Source: Candidatus Altimarinota bacterium (GTDB lineage: Bacteria > Patescibacteriota > Gracilibacteria > BD1-5 > UBA2023). From it: 40,579 nucleotides of DNA. Under the pieces are notes generated by a model, which saw nothing but the letters and a program-made list of their open reading frames with translations, was not told the origin of the DNA and ran no database searches. The stretch lies in the NCBI GenBank assembly GCA_023260135.1, contig JALQWG010000009.1:15582-56160 (forward strand), in the 5' to 3' direction. The position numbers and the translations under genes are program-made. Of the stretch, positions 12,401-25,622 are shown piece by piece. Positions within the stretch are counted from its first letter, which is position 1. Every line of letters starts with the position of its first letter.

Positions 12401-12970
12401 ACGCTTCTCGATCTCGATCTCAAACCAGCTCCCACGATGAGGAATAATCTTCATCGCAAAAAGTCCTGGATTCTTGACATCAGGAGTGAAGAACATACCA
12501 GTCGAACGGATAATCTGATTGACGATCACACGCTCGATACCATTGACGATAAATGTTCCCATCTCCGTCATGAGTGGGATACCACCGAGGTATACATCTT
12601 GCTCCTTGATCTCACCAGTTTGCTTGTTGAGCATCTCAAAACGAGCCTTGAGTGGAGCCTCATAGTTGAGGTTCTTGCGCTTACAGTCATAGACTGAGTA
12701 TTTTGGCTCTTCGAGAGAGTAGTTCTTGTAGTAGATAGCTATCTTCTCACCAGAAAAATCCTCGATAGGAAACACTTCGTTAAATGCCTTATCGAGCTTG
12801 GTCTTGAGAAAGTCAGCATAACTATCGAGTTGAACCTCGATAAGTCCCGGAAGATCGAGAATCGTACGATCATCAGTGAAGTAGTATCTTCCCTTGTCAC
12901 TATAAATCTCCCCAAGATTCTTTTCTTGAGGTACAACGGAAGAAACCTTCGTTTCTTTTGCTTTTGCCAT
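9410..12970 (-). CDS. rpoB: RNA polymerase beta subunit
   Basis: 1186 residues, ATG 12970 to TAA 9410, with no in-frame UGA at all. Recognisable stretches are the rifampicin-pocket region ([13 protein letters not shown]...HKRRVTALG, about residues 410-440), [34 protein letters not shown], and the C-terminal [10 protein letters not shown] and [20 protein letters not shown] blocks. The residue matching E. coli Ser531 is threonine (HKRRVT). The C-terminal tail is acidic. rpoB and rpoC have the usual order but are separated by 298 bases. No ribosomal protein genes (rplJ/rplL) lie upstream, unlike in most bacteria. Confidence 0.98.
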   Translation of the reverse strand: [1186 protein letters not shown]

Positions 12971-13135
12971 GGAAAGTAGATGTTAGAAAATGGAAAACTT
13001 CAGCTCTCCGCAATATCTCGGGCTCGCTCGCTCCATGACAAGAAGGCGAGAGTTGGAAAAATGAGACCAGATTAACGGAAAATCTCACAGAAAAAGAATA
13101 ACAAAATCAGAGGTTTTCAGTGAGTGAATGACGGA

Positions 13136-13162
13136 ATTATATGAAAAAATATGAAAAGTCAA
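13136..13162 (-). promoter_or_regulatory. Probable rpoB promoter
   Basis: On the minus strand TTGACT (13162-13157), a 15-base spacer and TATAAT (13141-13136). It would give a leader of about 160 bases before the rpoB ATG. The spacer is shorter than the ideal 17, which lowers certainty. The leader has no obvious Shine-Dalgarno before the ATG. Confidence 0.5.
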
Positions 13163-13191
13163 GAAGAAATACATGCTATAAAATTTGACTA

Positions 13192-13218
13192 TTTATTAAA
13201 ATAAATTATTTTAATAAA
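13192..13218. promoter_or_regulatory. 27-bp perfect AT-only palindrome, candidate operator
   Basis: TTTATTAAAATAA, one central A, TTATTTTAATAAA: 13-bp perfect arms. It lies between the divergent rpoB promoter and the unknown gene at 13236, ending 17 bases before that ATG. It could be an operator or only an AT-rich accident. No T tract follows, so a terminator role is unlikely. Confidence 0.45.
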
Positions 13219-13235
13219 TCAATAACTTATAATAC

Positions 13236-13757
13236 ATGAGAAAAGAAAAAAATGTTGAACCCCTATTTATTTTATTCAATACCCCAGAAGAAAGAGAGGG
13301 ACAAAATATAACTCCTCAAGTAGAAGTGCTTGTGAGGAATTATAAGTACTTAATCCTTGGATTTGATAAATGAGTCACTGTACCACAACTTGATAAAGAG
13401 TTTAGTACTCCAGAATTTTATTGGGATGATATAAAAACGAGGGTAACAACTGCTCAAGATAAACTAGAACAGAAATGAGAAAGTAAAGATAACATAAGCT
13501 TCGTGGAAGGTAATCCAGAAAACTCCAGTGTTATGTTTTTTTATGAGCAGAAACTACTCTTTTGGTACACTATGGCAAATAATCAAGACATGATTAATCA
13601 ATTTGCATCATTATCAAGGCAAGACCGAAGAAGAATGGAAAGAACTATTAAGCTCCCTATTCTTCCAATATGAGTAAGAATAGCCTATGTACCTAGACTT
13701 ATTATGGAGTACAATCAACACATGATGCGGTTTTTAGAGCTAAAGCATAAAGTGTAG
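13236..13757 (+). CDS. Unknown protein (173 aa)
   Basis: ATG 13236 to TAG 13755-13757, with three UGA codons as Gly. The protein is charged and soluble, with Glu/Lys/Arg-rich helices in the middle and no signal peptide or membrane segment. I recognise no family. The start is preceded by TATAAT only two bases away and by a 27-bp palindrome, so the real transcription start may lie elsewhere. It is more AT-rich than the neighbouring rpoB and trhO, as are the other unknown genes here. Confidence 0.65.
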
Positions 13758-13803
13758 GCATTTTAAAAAAACATGTACATTTTTATACCGTTGTAAAGAA
13801 CCA

Positions 13804-13836
13804 TAAAAAAATCCTCTATCCCCGAGGATTTTTTGA
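13804..13836. terminator. Bidirectional rho-independent terminator
   Basis: AAAAATCCTC, a seven-base loop, GAGGATTTTTT, between two converging genes (13236-13757 and trhO). Confidence 0.8.
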
Positions 13837-13851
13837 TTCTTATGACACATA

Positions 13852-14937
13852 CTAGCACTCTACTATCACATCTTCCTTCTGACTCTTCTCATGTCTCCAC
13901 TCCACTTTTGCGAGCTTGGAGTCAAGATGCTTCTGTATCTCACCCAAGTGTCACTCACGAGCAAGAGTCTTGTAGTCGAGCTTATCCCAACTCATATTCT
14001 TCACGAAACCAGTACTACGAGCACCTTCGTAGCACTCACGTGAACAGAATCCGAGATGTTTCTTGTAGGCTTTTTCTGTGACAATGAGTCGGGCATTGCA
14101 TGGAGCATAGCGACAGTTCTCACAGTTATCAGTGAGTTCATCAGTATAGAGACACTTCCCTATTGTCGTATGAGTCGTCTCATCACCGACCTGAGTCGAT
14201 ACTCGTCCGTCGAACGTATAGAGATTACCAAGCCAGTTTCCATCATTATATTCATTGACATACTTGACCACCCCACCCTGAATCGAGTAGAATTCTGTAC
14301 CTCCGAGCTGATTCCCGAGGACGGCTGCCTTTTCACAGCGAATACCACCTGTACAATACCAGATGATCTTCTTTCATTCTGCTTGTTTTCCATACTGCTC
14401 GAGGAGCTTCGGCACTTCACGGAAGTTCACTGTCCCTGCTGGAATAGCATTTTTGAAGTGACCGAGACGGTACTCATAGTCATTACGCATATCGAGTATG
14501 AGATACTCATCCGACTTATCTTCGTCGATGATTTTCTTGAATTCTTCTGGAGTTATTTCTTTTTTATATTTTTTCACTTGATCAGCTGTGACCTTGACTC
14601 CGAGAGTCACTATCTCGTTGCGGATCTTTACGCTCATGCGTGGGAACTCATGCCCATCAACTGGTGTTGCCTTAGTATCGATATCAGGGATATCTCGGAA
14701 GTATTTTGACTTCTCGAGGTAGAGACGATACGCACGACACTGACCGAGATTGCCCGTAACTGTAGAGCTAATCCCCTCTGTTCCCAGATAGACTCGACCC
14801 TTGAGTCCGATATCACGACAGAAGTCAAGATGCTCCTGAGCAAGAGAATCGAGTTCAGACTCTGGGATATCTACGAACTTGTAGAATGTGAGGAGCTCGT
14901 ACTTGGGCTTGTGACGAGCATTGAGCTGAGAGGACAT
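13852..14937 (-). CDS. trhO: tRNA uridine(34) hydroxylase, rhodanese family
   Basis: 361 residues (E. coli TrhO/YceA 350), ATG 14937 to TAG 13852. The N-terminal domain has LKGRVYLGTEGISSTVTG. The central rhodanese domain has ILDMRNDYEYRLGHF and the loop WYCTGGIRCEKA with Cys195 and Cys200. A C-terminal cysteine-rich part (CENCRYAPC, GFCSRECYEG) is the family's zinc-like region. Three UGA codons are Gly, one directly before the active-site strand. TrhO makes 5-hydroxyuridine at the wobble position of certain tRNAs in an oxygen-dependent reaction. A TATAAT about 55 bases upstream on the minus strand is a likely -10 box. Confidence 0.92.
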
Positions 14938-15125
14938 AGTTACTTGCGGGTAAGAATATATATGCGAATTGTAGTTCGGATGCGCGGATTATAGTGAAAA
15001 ATAGAAAAAATCAATCTCCAAAAAATAATACGGACACGAGATGCAGAGTCGTCCATATAAAATTTTTGACGCGCTTGTGTTTTGGGGAGAATCTATACAA
15101 TAATAGTATCTTAACTCACACCAAT

Positions 15126-15656
15126 ATGGACTCAGAAGTAAAAACACCAGTTGAATCAAAAAAACCGAAAACTACAACTACAAGATCAAGAAAAAACACT
15201 CCACCTGAATCTGCCAGTTCACCATCAGGAGTATCTCCTAGTTGGTCGAAAAAATGGCTCCCAACACTCCTTATCATCAGTGTTGGACTCAATATACTCC
15301 TCCTCGCGACGAACTCATGAGGACACGACTGAGAAGATAAGTCCAGAGGCTATAGCTCTCACACAGAGCATGATCCACGTGAGATGACCCTCACTGATAT
15401 GGGACAGATGCTCTACGGCAAGGAATGAGACGACCTGAATAAGAGCTTCCTCGAGTGAATGATCCCACACCATGAGGCAGCGATCGAGATGGCACAGGCG
15501 CTCGAACGATCGAACAAGCCAGAACTCGTCAATCTCGGACGCAATATCATCACCGTCCAGCAGGCAGAGATAGAACAGATGAAAAAATGGCTCAAGGAGT
15601 GGAACTATGAAGGTGCTGATATACCAGAGACACAACCAACCGAGATACTCTACTAA
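15126..15656 (+). CDS. Membrane-anchored DUF305 protein
   Basis: 176 residues from ATG 15126 (longer upstream frames lack support) to TAA 15654-15656. The N-terminal 40 residues are Thr/Ser/Lys-rich, followed by one membrane helix (WLPTLLIISVGLNILLLA, about 44-62). The exported part carries the DUF305 signature FLEGMIPHHEAAIEMAQ and QQAEIEQMKKW. Four or five UGA codons give Gly, including the Gly before MIPHH. DUF305 proteins form ferritin-like helical bundles with conserved His/Met residues. Some are linked to copper, but no metal can be assigned here. It ends at its own terminator. Confidence 0.85.
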
Positions 15657-15688
15657 AAAATCCCCCAAAATCTGGGGGATTTTATTAT
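15655..15688. terminator. Bidirectional rho-independent terminator
   Basis: AAATCCCCCA, loop, TGGGGGATTTTATT. It separates the DUF305 gene (+) from the DUF465 gene (-). Confidence 0.85.
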
Positions 15689-15927
15689 GCATTTACCATA
15701 GCGAGCATCTCGTCCTTGAGTGCGAGACGTTCCTTCTTGAGCTGTTCGAGTTCGAGGTCAGACATCAAGTATCCTGGAACCTCACTCTCAGCACGACCGA
15801 TCTCGAGACATATCCCGTCGTATTCACGGAGGAGTTTTGCGAAGTGAGTATTGGACTTCTTGAGTTCGTGGATCTTATCCTGGAGTTCTGGATGTCCTGC
15901 CATGAATGGGTGGTGATCGAATTGCAT
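15685..15927 (-). CDS. DUF465 (YdcH-like) small helical protein
   Basis: 80 residues from the ATG at 15927. I prefer this start over one 60 bases upstream because the family begins close to the His-rich segment. The sequence is one long amphipathic helix with the pattern ELKKSNTHFAKLLREYDGICLEI and a second helix (LELEQLKKERLALKDEML), typical of DUF465, whose role is unknown. No UGA codon. It stands alone between a terminator and tgt; co-transcription with tgt is possible. Confidence 0.8.
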   Translation of the reverse strand: MQFDHHPFMAGHPELQDKIHELKKSNTHFAKLLREYDGICLEIGRAESEVPGYLMSDLELEQLKKERLALKDEMLAMVNA

Positions 15928-16032
15928 AGAAAATTTTTTGAAAAAATAAAGTGAGAGAAGTATAGCACAATAGAGAATCTTATTCAAGGGAATTTTTGAT
16001 TTTTGATTGAGTATTGTGTTTTTATATCCACA

Positions 16033-20286
<4,254 letters not shown>

Positions 20287-20362
20287 CTTTCTAGGTCCTT
20301 TGTAGTTCTCATAAATACATAATATTCTTATATTACTATTAATTACTCACCATTATACATAT

Positions 20363-21190
20363 ATGCACCATTACGAAAAACAAAATACCGAAACAGGAGC
20401 AGCAAGTCTCGACAAATATATCAAAGATAATGATCTCAAAAATGGAGAATCACTCAAAAGTATCCAGAGAAAACTCAACGATCTCGGTCATGATTCATGA
20501 AAAGTAGATGGACTCATCTGACCAAATACTCGTCGAGGACTTGAATCTTTTATGAGAAACTACACTCAAATCTCTCAGGAATCACAATCAAAGATACAAG
20601 CAGAACTACAAAAAAATAAATCAAGAGATACTACAAATACTTCTCGATCGGCTGAAAAAATACCATCAGCAGTAAAAGTCGAATGAGGAAAACTGATTGT
20701 CAGCGATACAATTAAGAACTCATGAGATATGGGCGAACTCCCTGATCTCAAGTGATACTATCATGATTCTGAAAATAGTATTGGGGTGAAGGTAGATGAA
20801 GCGTGAAATATCACAAACCTGAAAAAATACGGAATCACATGAAAATATGACCGAGAAAATCAGTCTGCTACTTATATCTATCGTGGTAAGACCTATACGC
20901 AAATTGAGATTAATTATGGTCCGAAGCTTATGCCAGATGGGCCATGAACAAGAATAAGTGAGCGACAATGACTCAGAGCAGTAGACTATGATTCTCGAAC
21001 AAAAACAGCTGCAACATACGTAAATGACCTCATCCAAGTAGAAGAAAGTGGAGTATTCAAAAACAATGAGCTCTATACAGGCGAGGTTCGAAATGTAAAA
21101 ACTCGTGAACTATTAGAAACCTATGAAAAAGGTAAGCTTACCTATTCAAATAACCCAGGAACCATAGTGGCAACAATGAGTAAGCAATAA
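20363..21190 (+). CDS. Peptidoglycan-binding-domain protein (275 aa)
   Basis: ATG 20363 to TAA 21188-21190, about a dozen UGA codons as Gly. Residues about 26-66 match a PG_binding_1 module: SLKSIQRKLNDLGHDSG-x-VDGLIGPNTRRGLESF. A Ser/Thr/Lys-rich linker follows, then a C-terminal domain with a GKYDRENQSATYIYRGKTY segment and a MORN-like ending (ELYTGEVRN..ELLETYEKGKLTYS). No signal peptide is visible, so if it acts on the wall its export route is unclear. It probably forms a unit with the 986-residue gene upstream, since both share the strand and no terminator lies between them. Confidence 0.75.
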
Positions 21191-21196
21191 CCCGAT

Positions 21197-21228
21197 AGTC
21201 CTCCATTTTTGGAGGATTTTTCTTTTTT
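21197..21228 (+). terminator. Rho-independent terminator
   Basis: TCCTCCA, a short T loop, TGGAGGA followed by a long T tract, directly after the peptidoglycan-binding gene. Confidence 0.85.
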
Positions 21229-21313
21229 GCAAAAATCCTCTTTTTTCATATTCTTTTCTTATATTTTCCGTAGTTCCGTACTTTTCACTTTTAACTCCTC
21301 ATTCTCCACTCCT

Positions 21314-22408
21314 TTGAATCCTGCCCTCACTCACATCCACGACACACTCCACGCGATCAAGTCCGAGATACAGAGAGATATCATCGGCCAGGATGCTCTC
21401 ATCGAGAAGCTCATCATCACCTTCTTCGCGGGAGGTCATGCACTCCTCGAGTGAGTTCCTGGACTTGGCAAGACCAAGACGATTCGCACTTTTGCGCGCG
21501 TACTCGGACTCGATACGGGACGTGTATCGTTCACTCCTGATCTCCTCCCATCTGACCTCACAGGGAGTGAGATATACCGTCAAGGCAAGGGAACTTTCGA
21601 AGTGCGTCGGTGACCGATATTCACGAGCATCCTCCTCGCAGATGAGATCAACCGTACTCCGCCCAAGGTACAATCTGCACTTCTCGAAGCGATGGAAGAG
21701 AAAAAGGTCACCATCGGCAATGAGACCCTCACACTTCCGTCACCTTTTGCTGTATTTGCTACGCAAAATCCGCTAGAACACGAGGGGACGTACCCACTTC
21801 CAGAGGCACAACTCGATAGATTCCTCATGCGTATCGTACTCGACTATCCGAGCAAGTATGATGAGAAAAAAATCCTCATGCAGGAGGCAGGTGGAACTCC
21901 TCCCCTTGTAGGGGAGGATGGGAGGGGTACTCAGGATACCTCCACTGACTCCCCCTACAAGGGGGAGAAGCTAGAATCATCAGATCTCCTCGAGATGATA
22001 GACTATATAGCTCGAAGTATCCGAGTCGATGAGAAAATATATGACTATGTCGGAGATATCCTCTCTTCTCTGCGGAAGCTTACAGAGTCGGGGCAAGATT
22101 TCTCCACTTCATCATCCACAGAGACAGGATGATTGCGGTCGAAATGACAGGGCAATTCACCATTCACCATTCACCATTCACCATTGCTCTCCTACGGCCC
22201 ATCTACCCGTGCAGGACTCGCACTCATCCGCACGAGTCGCATCCGCGCACTCATGGAGGGACGTGACTATGTGATACCTGAGGATATCAAGTATCTTGCC
22301 CATGATATACTCGACCACCGTATCTGACTCTCATACGAGGCACTCTCCGAGTGATATAACTCATCGCAGGTGACTACTCGTATCCTCGACGAAGTCCGCA
22401 TCCCATAA
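21314..22408 (+). CDS. MoxR-type AAA+ ATPase with two repeat-derived insertions
   Basis: 364 residues to TAA 22406-22408. No in-frame ATG precedes the conserved [12 protein letters not shown] segment, so TTG 21314 is the most plausible start (uncertain). Walker A is G47-VPGLGKT, with Gly47 written as UGA. Walker B is [12 protein letters not shown] near residue 107. The sensor/arginine region [22 protein letters not shown] follows, and the lid ends with [23 protein letters not shown]. MoxR ATPases act as chaperones for metal or complex insertion, usually beside a von Willebrand-A protein, which is absent here. Residues about 194-219 and 258-289 are encoded by dispersed repeats (types A and B) and have no family counterpart, yet the frame is kept throughout. 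Confidence 0.88.
21897..21969. repeat. Dispersed palindromic element, type A, copy 2 (inside moxR)
   Basis: Left arm CTCCCCTTGTAGGGG and right arm CCCCCTACAAGGGGGAG are inverted copies of each other. The order of blocks matches the copy at 2837-2911, and it is read in the same frame ([10 protein letters not shown]). Confidence 0.9.
22087..22182. repeat. Partial type B element plus CACCATT tandem repeat (inside moxR)
   Basis: GGGCAAGATTTCTC and GTCGAAATGACAG match the type B element at 9157-9253. About 30 bases of four near-perfect ACCATTC 7-mers follow. The segment contains two UGA codons that must be sense for the lid domain downstream to be translated. Confidence 0.8.
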
Positions 22409-22443
22409 AAAAATCCCCTTCCAAAATTGGAGGGGATTTTTTA
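22407..22443. terminator. Bidirectional rho-independent terminator
   Basis: AAAATCCCCT and GGGGATTTTTT around TCCAAAATTGGA, between moxR (+) and the small gene on the minus strand. Confidence 0.85.
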
Positions 22444-22794
22444 TACCACAGAATTCAATCATTTTTCCAAATCTCAAGCTAGCTGTATCTCTGCCTCTGG
22501 ATTTCATTTTGCAGGAGGCCAATCTGGATTTTCACTTACAGCAAGCTCTATACGTCAATATTCCAGACGCATCCTCTCTCGCATCTCCTCAGGTGAAGCT
22601 GGCCTTTTTTCATTGTCATTCTTTTCCATTTTATCGCCTTCCTTTTCTGGTTTTTTATTAGGTTCATCTGGATTTCATACATCCCTACCGTCCGCAGGAT
22701 TAACCATCTTGCCATCTTTACGCTTTTGTTCTTGCGCCATCATATCTGGAGATAGCTCTTCGTTTTTAAACCTATCAAATACTTCAATTCACAT
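22441..22794 (-). CDS. Small hydrophilic unknown protein (117 aa)
   Basis: ATG 22794 to TAA 22441, with five or six UGA codons as Gly. Very rich in Glu, Lys, Asp, Pro and Met, with no hydrophobic core segment, so it is probably largely disordered. It ends in an acidic/amphipathic stretch. The second codon is UGA. The leader holds the AACAATGAACAATT-like sequence seen before other genes here. No family recognised. Confidence 0.6.
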
Positions 22795-22917
22795 AATTGT
22801 TCATTGTTAAGTGATAATTATTCATTAGCTCTACTCTACCACTTCTTCTTTTTCCTGTCAAAAAAATTGCATTTTCCGAGGATTGGATATCATAGTCATA
22901 CATAACCAAATAATACT

Positions 22918-23874
22918 ATGTCAGAATTCATCATGGCACTGGAGTCAGACTTCATGCATCTTTTCACTTCGGCAGGAGCATTTGCACTGCTCAACATCAT
23001 CCTCATCGACCTCGTCATGAGTGGAGACAATGCCATCCTCATCGGTATGGCAACCAAGAACCTCCCCCCAGAACTCAGACGCAAGGCGATATTCTGGTGA
23101 GTGGCAGGTGCAACGATACTGCGTATCATATTCTCACTCGGAGTTGTCCTCCTCATGAAGATACCAGGACTCGAGTTCCTCTGAGCAGTACTCCTCCTCT
23201 ACGTCGTATGGAAGTTCTACCGTGAGATACGCGCACATGAACACCACGAAGAAGGTGGAAAATCAGCAACAGGATTCGGTGAGGCTATCAAGACGATCAT
23301 CATCGCTGACGTCGCCATGTCTCTCGATAATGTCCTCGCTGTCGCAGGTGCCAGTCATGGGAACGTGGTCAATCTCGGAATTGGTCTCATCATCTCTATT
23401 ATCCTCATGGTTGTTGCTTCTGGCTGGATAGCGAAGATGCTCGAGCGTTTTCCATCTATCCAGTGGCTCGGACTCTTCATCATCCTCTTCACCGCACTCG
23501 ATATGCTCGAGAAGTGATTCACCAAGGTGGCAGAACCAACTATTATGTGAGTGCCGGAATCGAGTATATTCACACTCCTTCTCATCGTGGTTGTTGGTGG
23601 ATTTGCGATACTCCAGACCAAGTACCTCCGTCCAGATCATAGTGCATTCGCTGACTGGGCAAGAGCCAATGGACGTATGCTCATGGTGACGATATTCATA
23701 CTCCTCATCCTCGTGACACAGTTCGGTGGACAGATATCAGAATTCATGACTTCGCACCACGGATACAAATACGGATTCATCATGATCTGTGTCCTCGGAA
23801 TACTGGAGATTATCCGTATCGAGGAAGACAGCGAAAAACATGGATTTCTCCGCAGACTCTTCTCGAGAAGTTAG
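22918..23874 (+). CDS. TerC-family integral membrane protein
   Basis: 318 residues, ATG 22918 to TAG 23872-23874, with five UGA codons as Gly. Eight or so hydrophobic helices in two homologous halves, each with the conserved acidic membrane motif: LVMSGDNAILIGMA near residue 35 and VAMSLDNVLAVAGAS near residue 135. TerC relatives (Alx, YceF/MeeY types) have been linked to metal, especially manganese, export that metallates secreted proteins. That fits the MntP pump in the same window, but the substrate here is inferred. The C terminus is cytosolic and basic. A terminator follows at once. Confidence 0.88.
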
Positions 23875-23879
23875 TTCAA

Positions 23880-23912
23880 ACTATTCCATCACAAAAAGTG
23901 GTGGAATTTTTA
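23880..23912. terminator. Bidirectional rho-independent terminator
   Basis: TTCCATCAC, AAAAA loop, GTGGTGGAA then a T tract. It lies between the TerC gene and the converging unknown gene. Confidence 0.8.
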
Positions 23913-24653
23913 AACATCATGATTACTCCAATCTACTATTTTTGGTCTATCTGATGATTGTTCCCATGCCTGACATAATATGGAGAAATACATATCGATA
24001 AATTCTCTGAACTTTCAAGAATGCAATACTGGACACCTATACAACGGTCGTTCACTTACTGGATAACCAAGAAATTGTTTTGAGGTATCAATCTGTAGAT
24101 CAAAGAAAATAGTATCCCAAGCAAGTATATCAGGATTTCTTGCCATATAATTAGCTCTTTCAATATGGGTAGAGGCAAGTTGTACAGCTTTTTGATACGG
24201 GAAAATTCTATTGCCCCCAATATCAAGTTCTGAAAACAAAACAGCTCGCTTCATAAATGAATGAAATGTCTCTAATCATGCCACCAATCGATTTACAAAA
24301 TTCTCAGGAACATCCATCTCTAGCCAGAAATTCCTTCATATCTTTTTTAGCTGAATTCACAATTCATCCACAATATCTTTATAAGAAGCCTCACTATTAT
24401 CAAACTCACTTAAATATAAGCTCATTTGTGAATGCATTCTTGATAATTCATTCCCTAGTTGAGCAATCTGAAATGCAAAATATGCTTGTTCTCATTCAGG
24501 AGAATCGATATTAATCTGTCCTCATTCCATAAGTAATCTAAATCTTCTGCGTACCTCATCGGTAGGTGAAGTAGTAGCATCTACCGTTCAAGATTTATCG
24601 TTAAAAAAACCTTCTGAACTCCAGTTATGGTGATATGGACATTTTGCATTCAT
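23910..24653 (-). CDS. Unknown protein (247 aa)
   Basis: ATG 24653 to TAA 23910, with seven or so UGA codons as Gly. A short Cys/His start (MNAKCPYHHNW) is followed by a helical body and a Trp/Tyr-rich C terminus. No signal peptide or membrane helix. The N-terminal Cys-x2-His-His might bind a metal, but no known pattern is complete. AT-rich relative to the house-keeping genes. It stands alone between terminators. Confidence 0.65.
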
Positions 24654-24685
24654 GACACAATTATAGCATATAATTAATATAAAAC

Positions 24686-24720
24686 CAAAAAAATCCCCCA
24701 CTTTCGTAGGGGATTTTTAG
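24686..24720 (-). terminator. Rho-independent terminator
   Basis: AAAAATCCCC, loop, GGGGATTTTTAG, just after the stop of the secreted protein gene on the minus strand. Confidence 0.8.
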
Positions 24721-24735
24721 TAGACAAGAAAATTA

Positions 24736-25470
24736 TTATTGGAGTTTTGCCTTGAGGGCTGTGAGTTCTGCAACCATAGATGTTTTTGACTCAGCAGTGA
24801 GGACTTTTGATGCGTTGATTTTTACTATTTGTTCATCGATTTTTGTACTGATTTTTGCCTTCTGTTCTGTTGTGAGGGTTGCGAGTTTTGCTTCGACAGT
24901 CTTCACGAATACAGATACTTGCTCGGCACGAGCACCACTGCGTTCAGCAAGTGAAGTGAGGCGATTCGTCACTATCTGATCACGACGAGCCTTGTTCGCA
25001 TCATAGACTGCGAGACGACTGGCGAGGAGCTCAGGATTGTTCTTGTAGCGAGCCTCGATGGTTGCACGAGTTGCATCCTCTACCTCAGAGCGAGAATTGA
25101 GTCTCTCTTCGAGAGTCTTTCCTGAGAGAGACTGTACGAGCTCCTTGCGATCGTCACGTGCATCCTTCCATGCATCGCGATCAGTACCAGTGAGAGACTT
25201 GGTAGTCTCACGGATAGCACCACTATTGGTGTTATGGAATTCATGAAGTGCGCCAGTATTGGTTGCACGAAGTTTTTTGTTCGCTTCTTGGCGTGCCTTG
25301 TTGGCTTCACGGACCTCGAGGAGGCGAGCACGAGCAGCACATCGCTCAGATGCAATAGTTCCAGAACCAGCACATCATCGATTATCTGTAGTTCCAGATG
25401 ATGCATATGTAGCAGATACACTCATGAGTGTAAGTGTCGAGACAGCGAGGGATACGAGTATCTTGCGCAT
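24736..25470 (-). CDS. Secreted Ala/Lys-rich helical protein (244 aa)
   Basis: ATG 25470 to TAA 24736, with one UGA (Gly). Residues 1-24 are a clear signal peptide (MRKILVSLAVSTLTLMSVSA, cleavage near TYA-SS). The mature protein is Ala-, Arg-, Lys- and Glu-rich, almost entirely helical and probably coiled-coil, with two Cys near its start (RGCAGSG..SERC). It resembles periplasmic helical proteins of low complexity, but I recognise no family. Its own terminator and a 150-base upstream gap suggest a single-gene transcript. Confidence 0.75.
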
Positions 25471-25587
25471 AGAAAATAGAGTTAAAAAATACTAAGCAAG
25501 AGAAATTATAGGGAGGTAAGAATCATTAGCAAGCGAGTTCACACAACTTTCACAGAAAAAACACGTTGAAAAACTCGGATTTTCCCG

Positions 25588-25622
25588 CATAAAAAATCCC
25601 TCATATTGAGGGTTTCTTTTTA
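25588..25622 (-). terminator. Rho-independent terminator of the malic enzyme gene
   Basis: AAAATCCCTCA and TTGAGGGTTTCTTTT. On the minus strand it directly follows the malic enzyme stop. Confidence 0.7.

Noticed and set aside
14056-14709. A 217-codon open frame on the plus strand opposite trhO
   Set aside because: It mirrors conserved trhO codons and matches no family; it is a shadow frame.
22150-22182. CACCATT repeats as a possible CRISPR array
   Set aside because: Units are seven bases without spacers; no cas genes are present.
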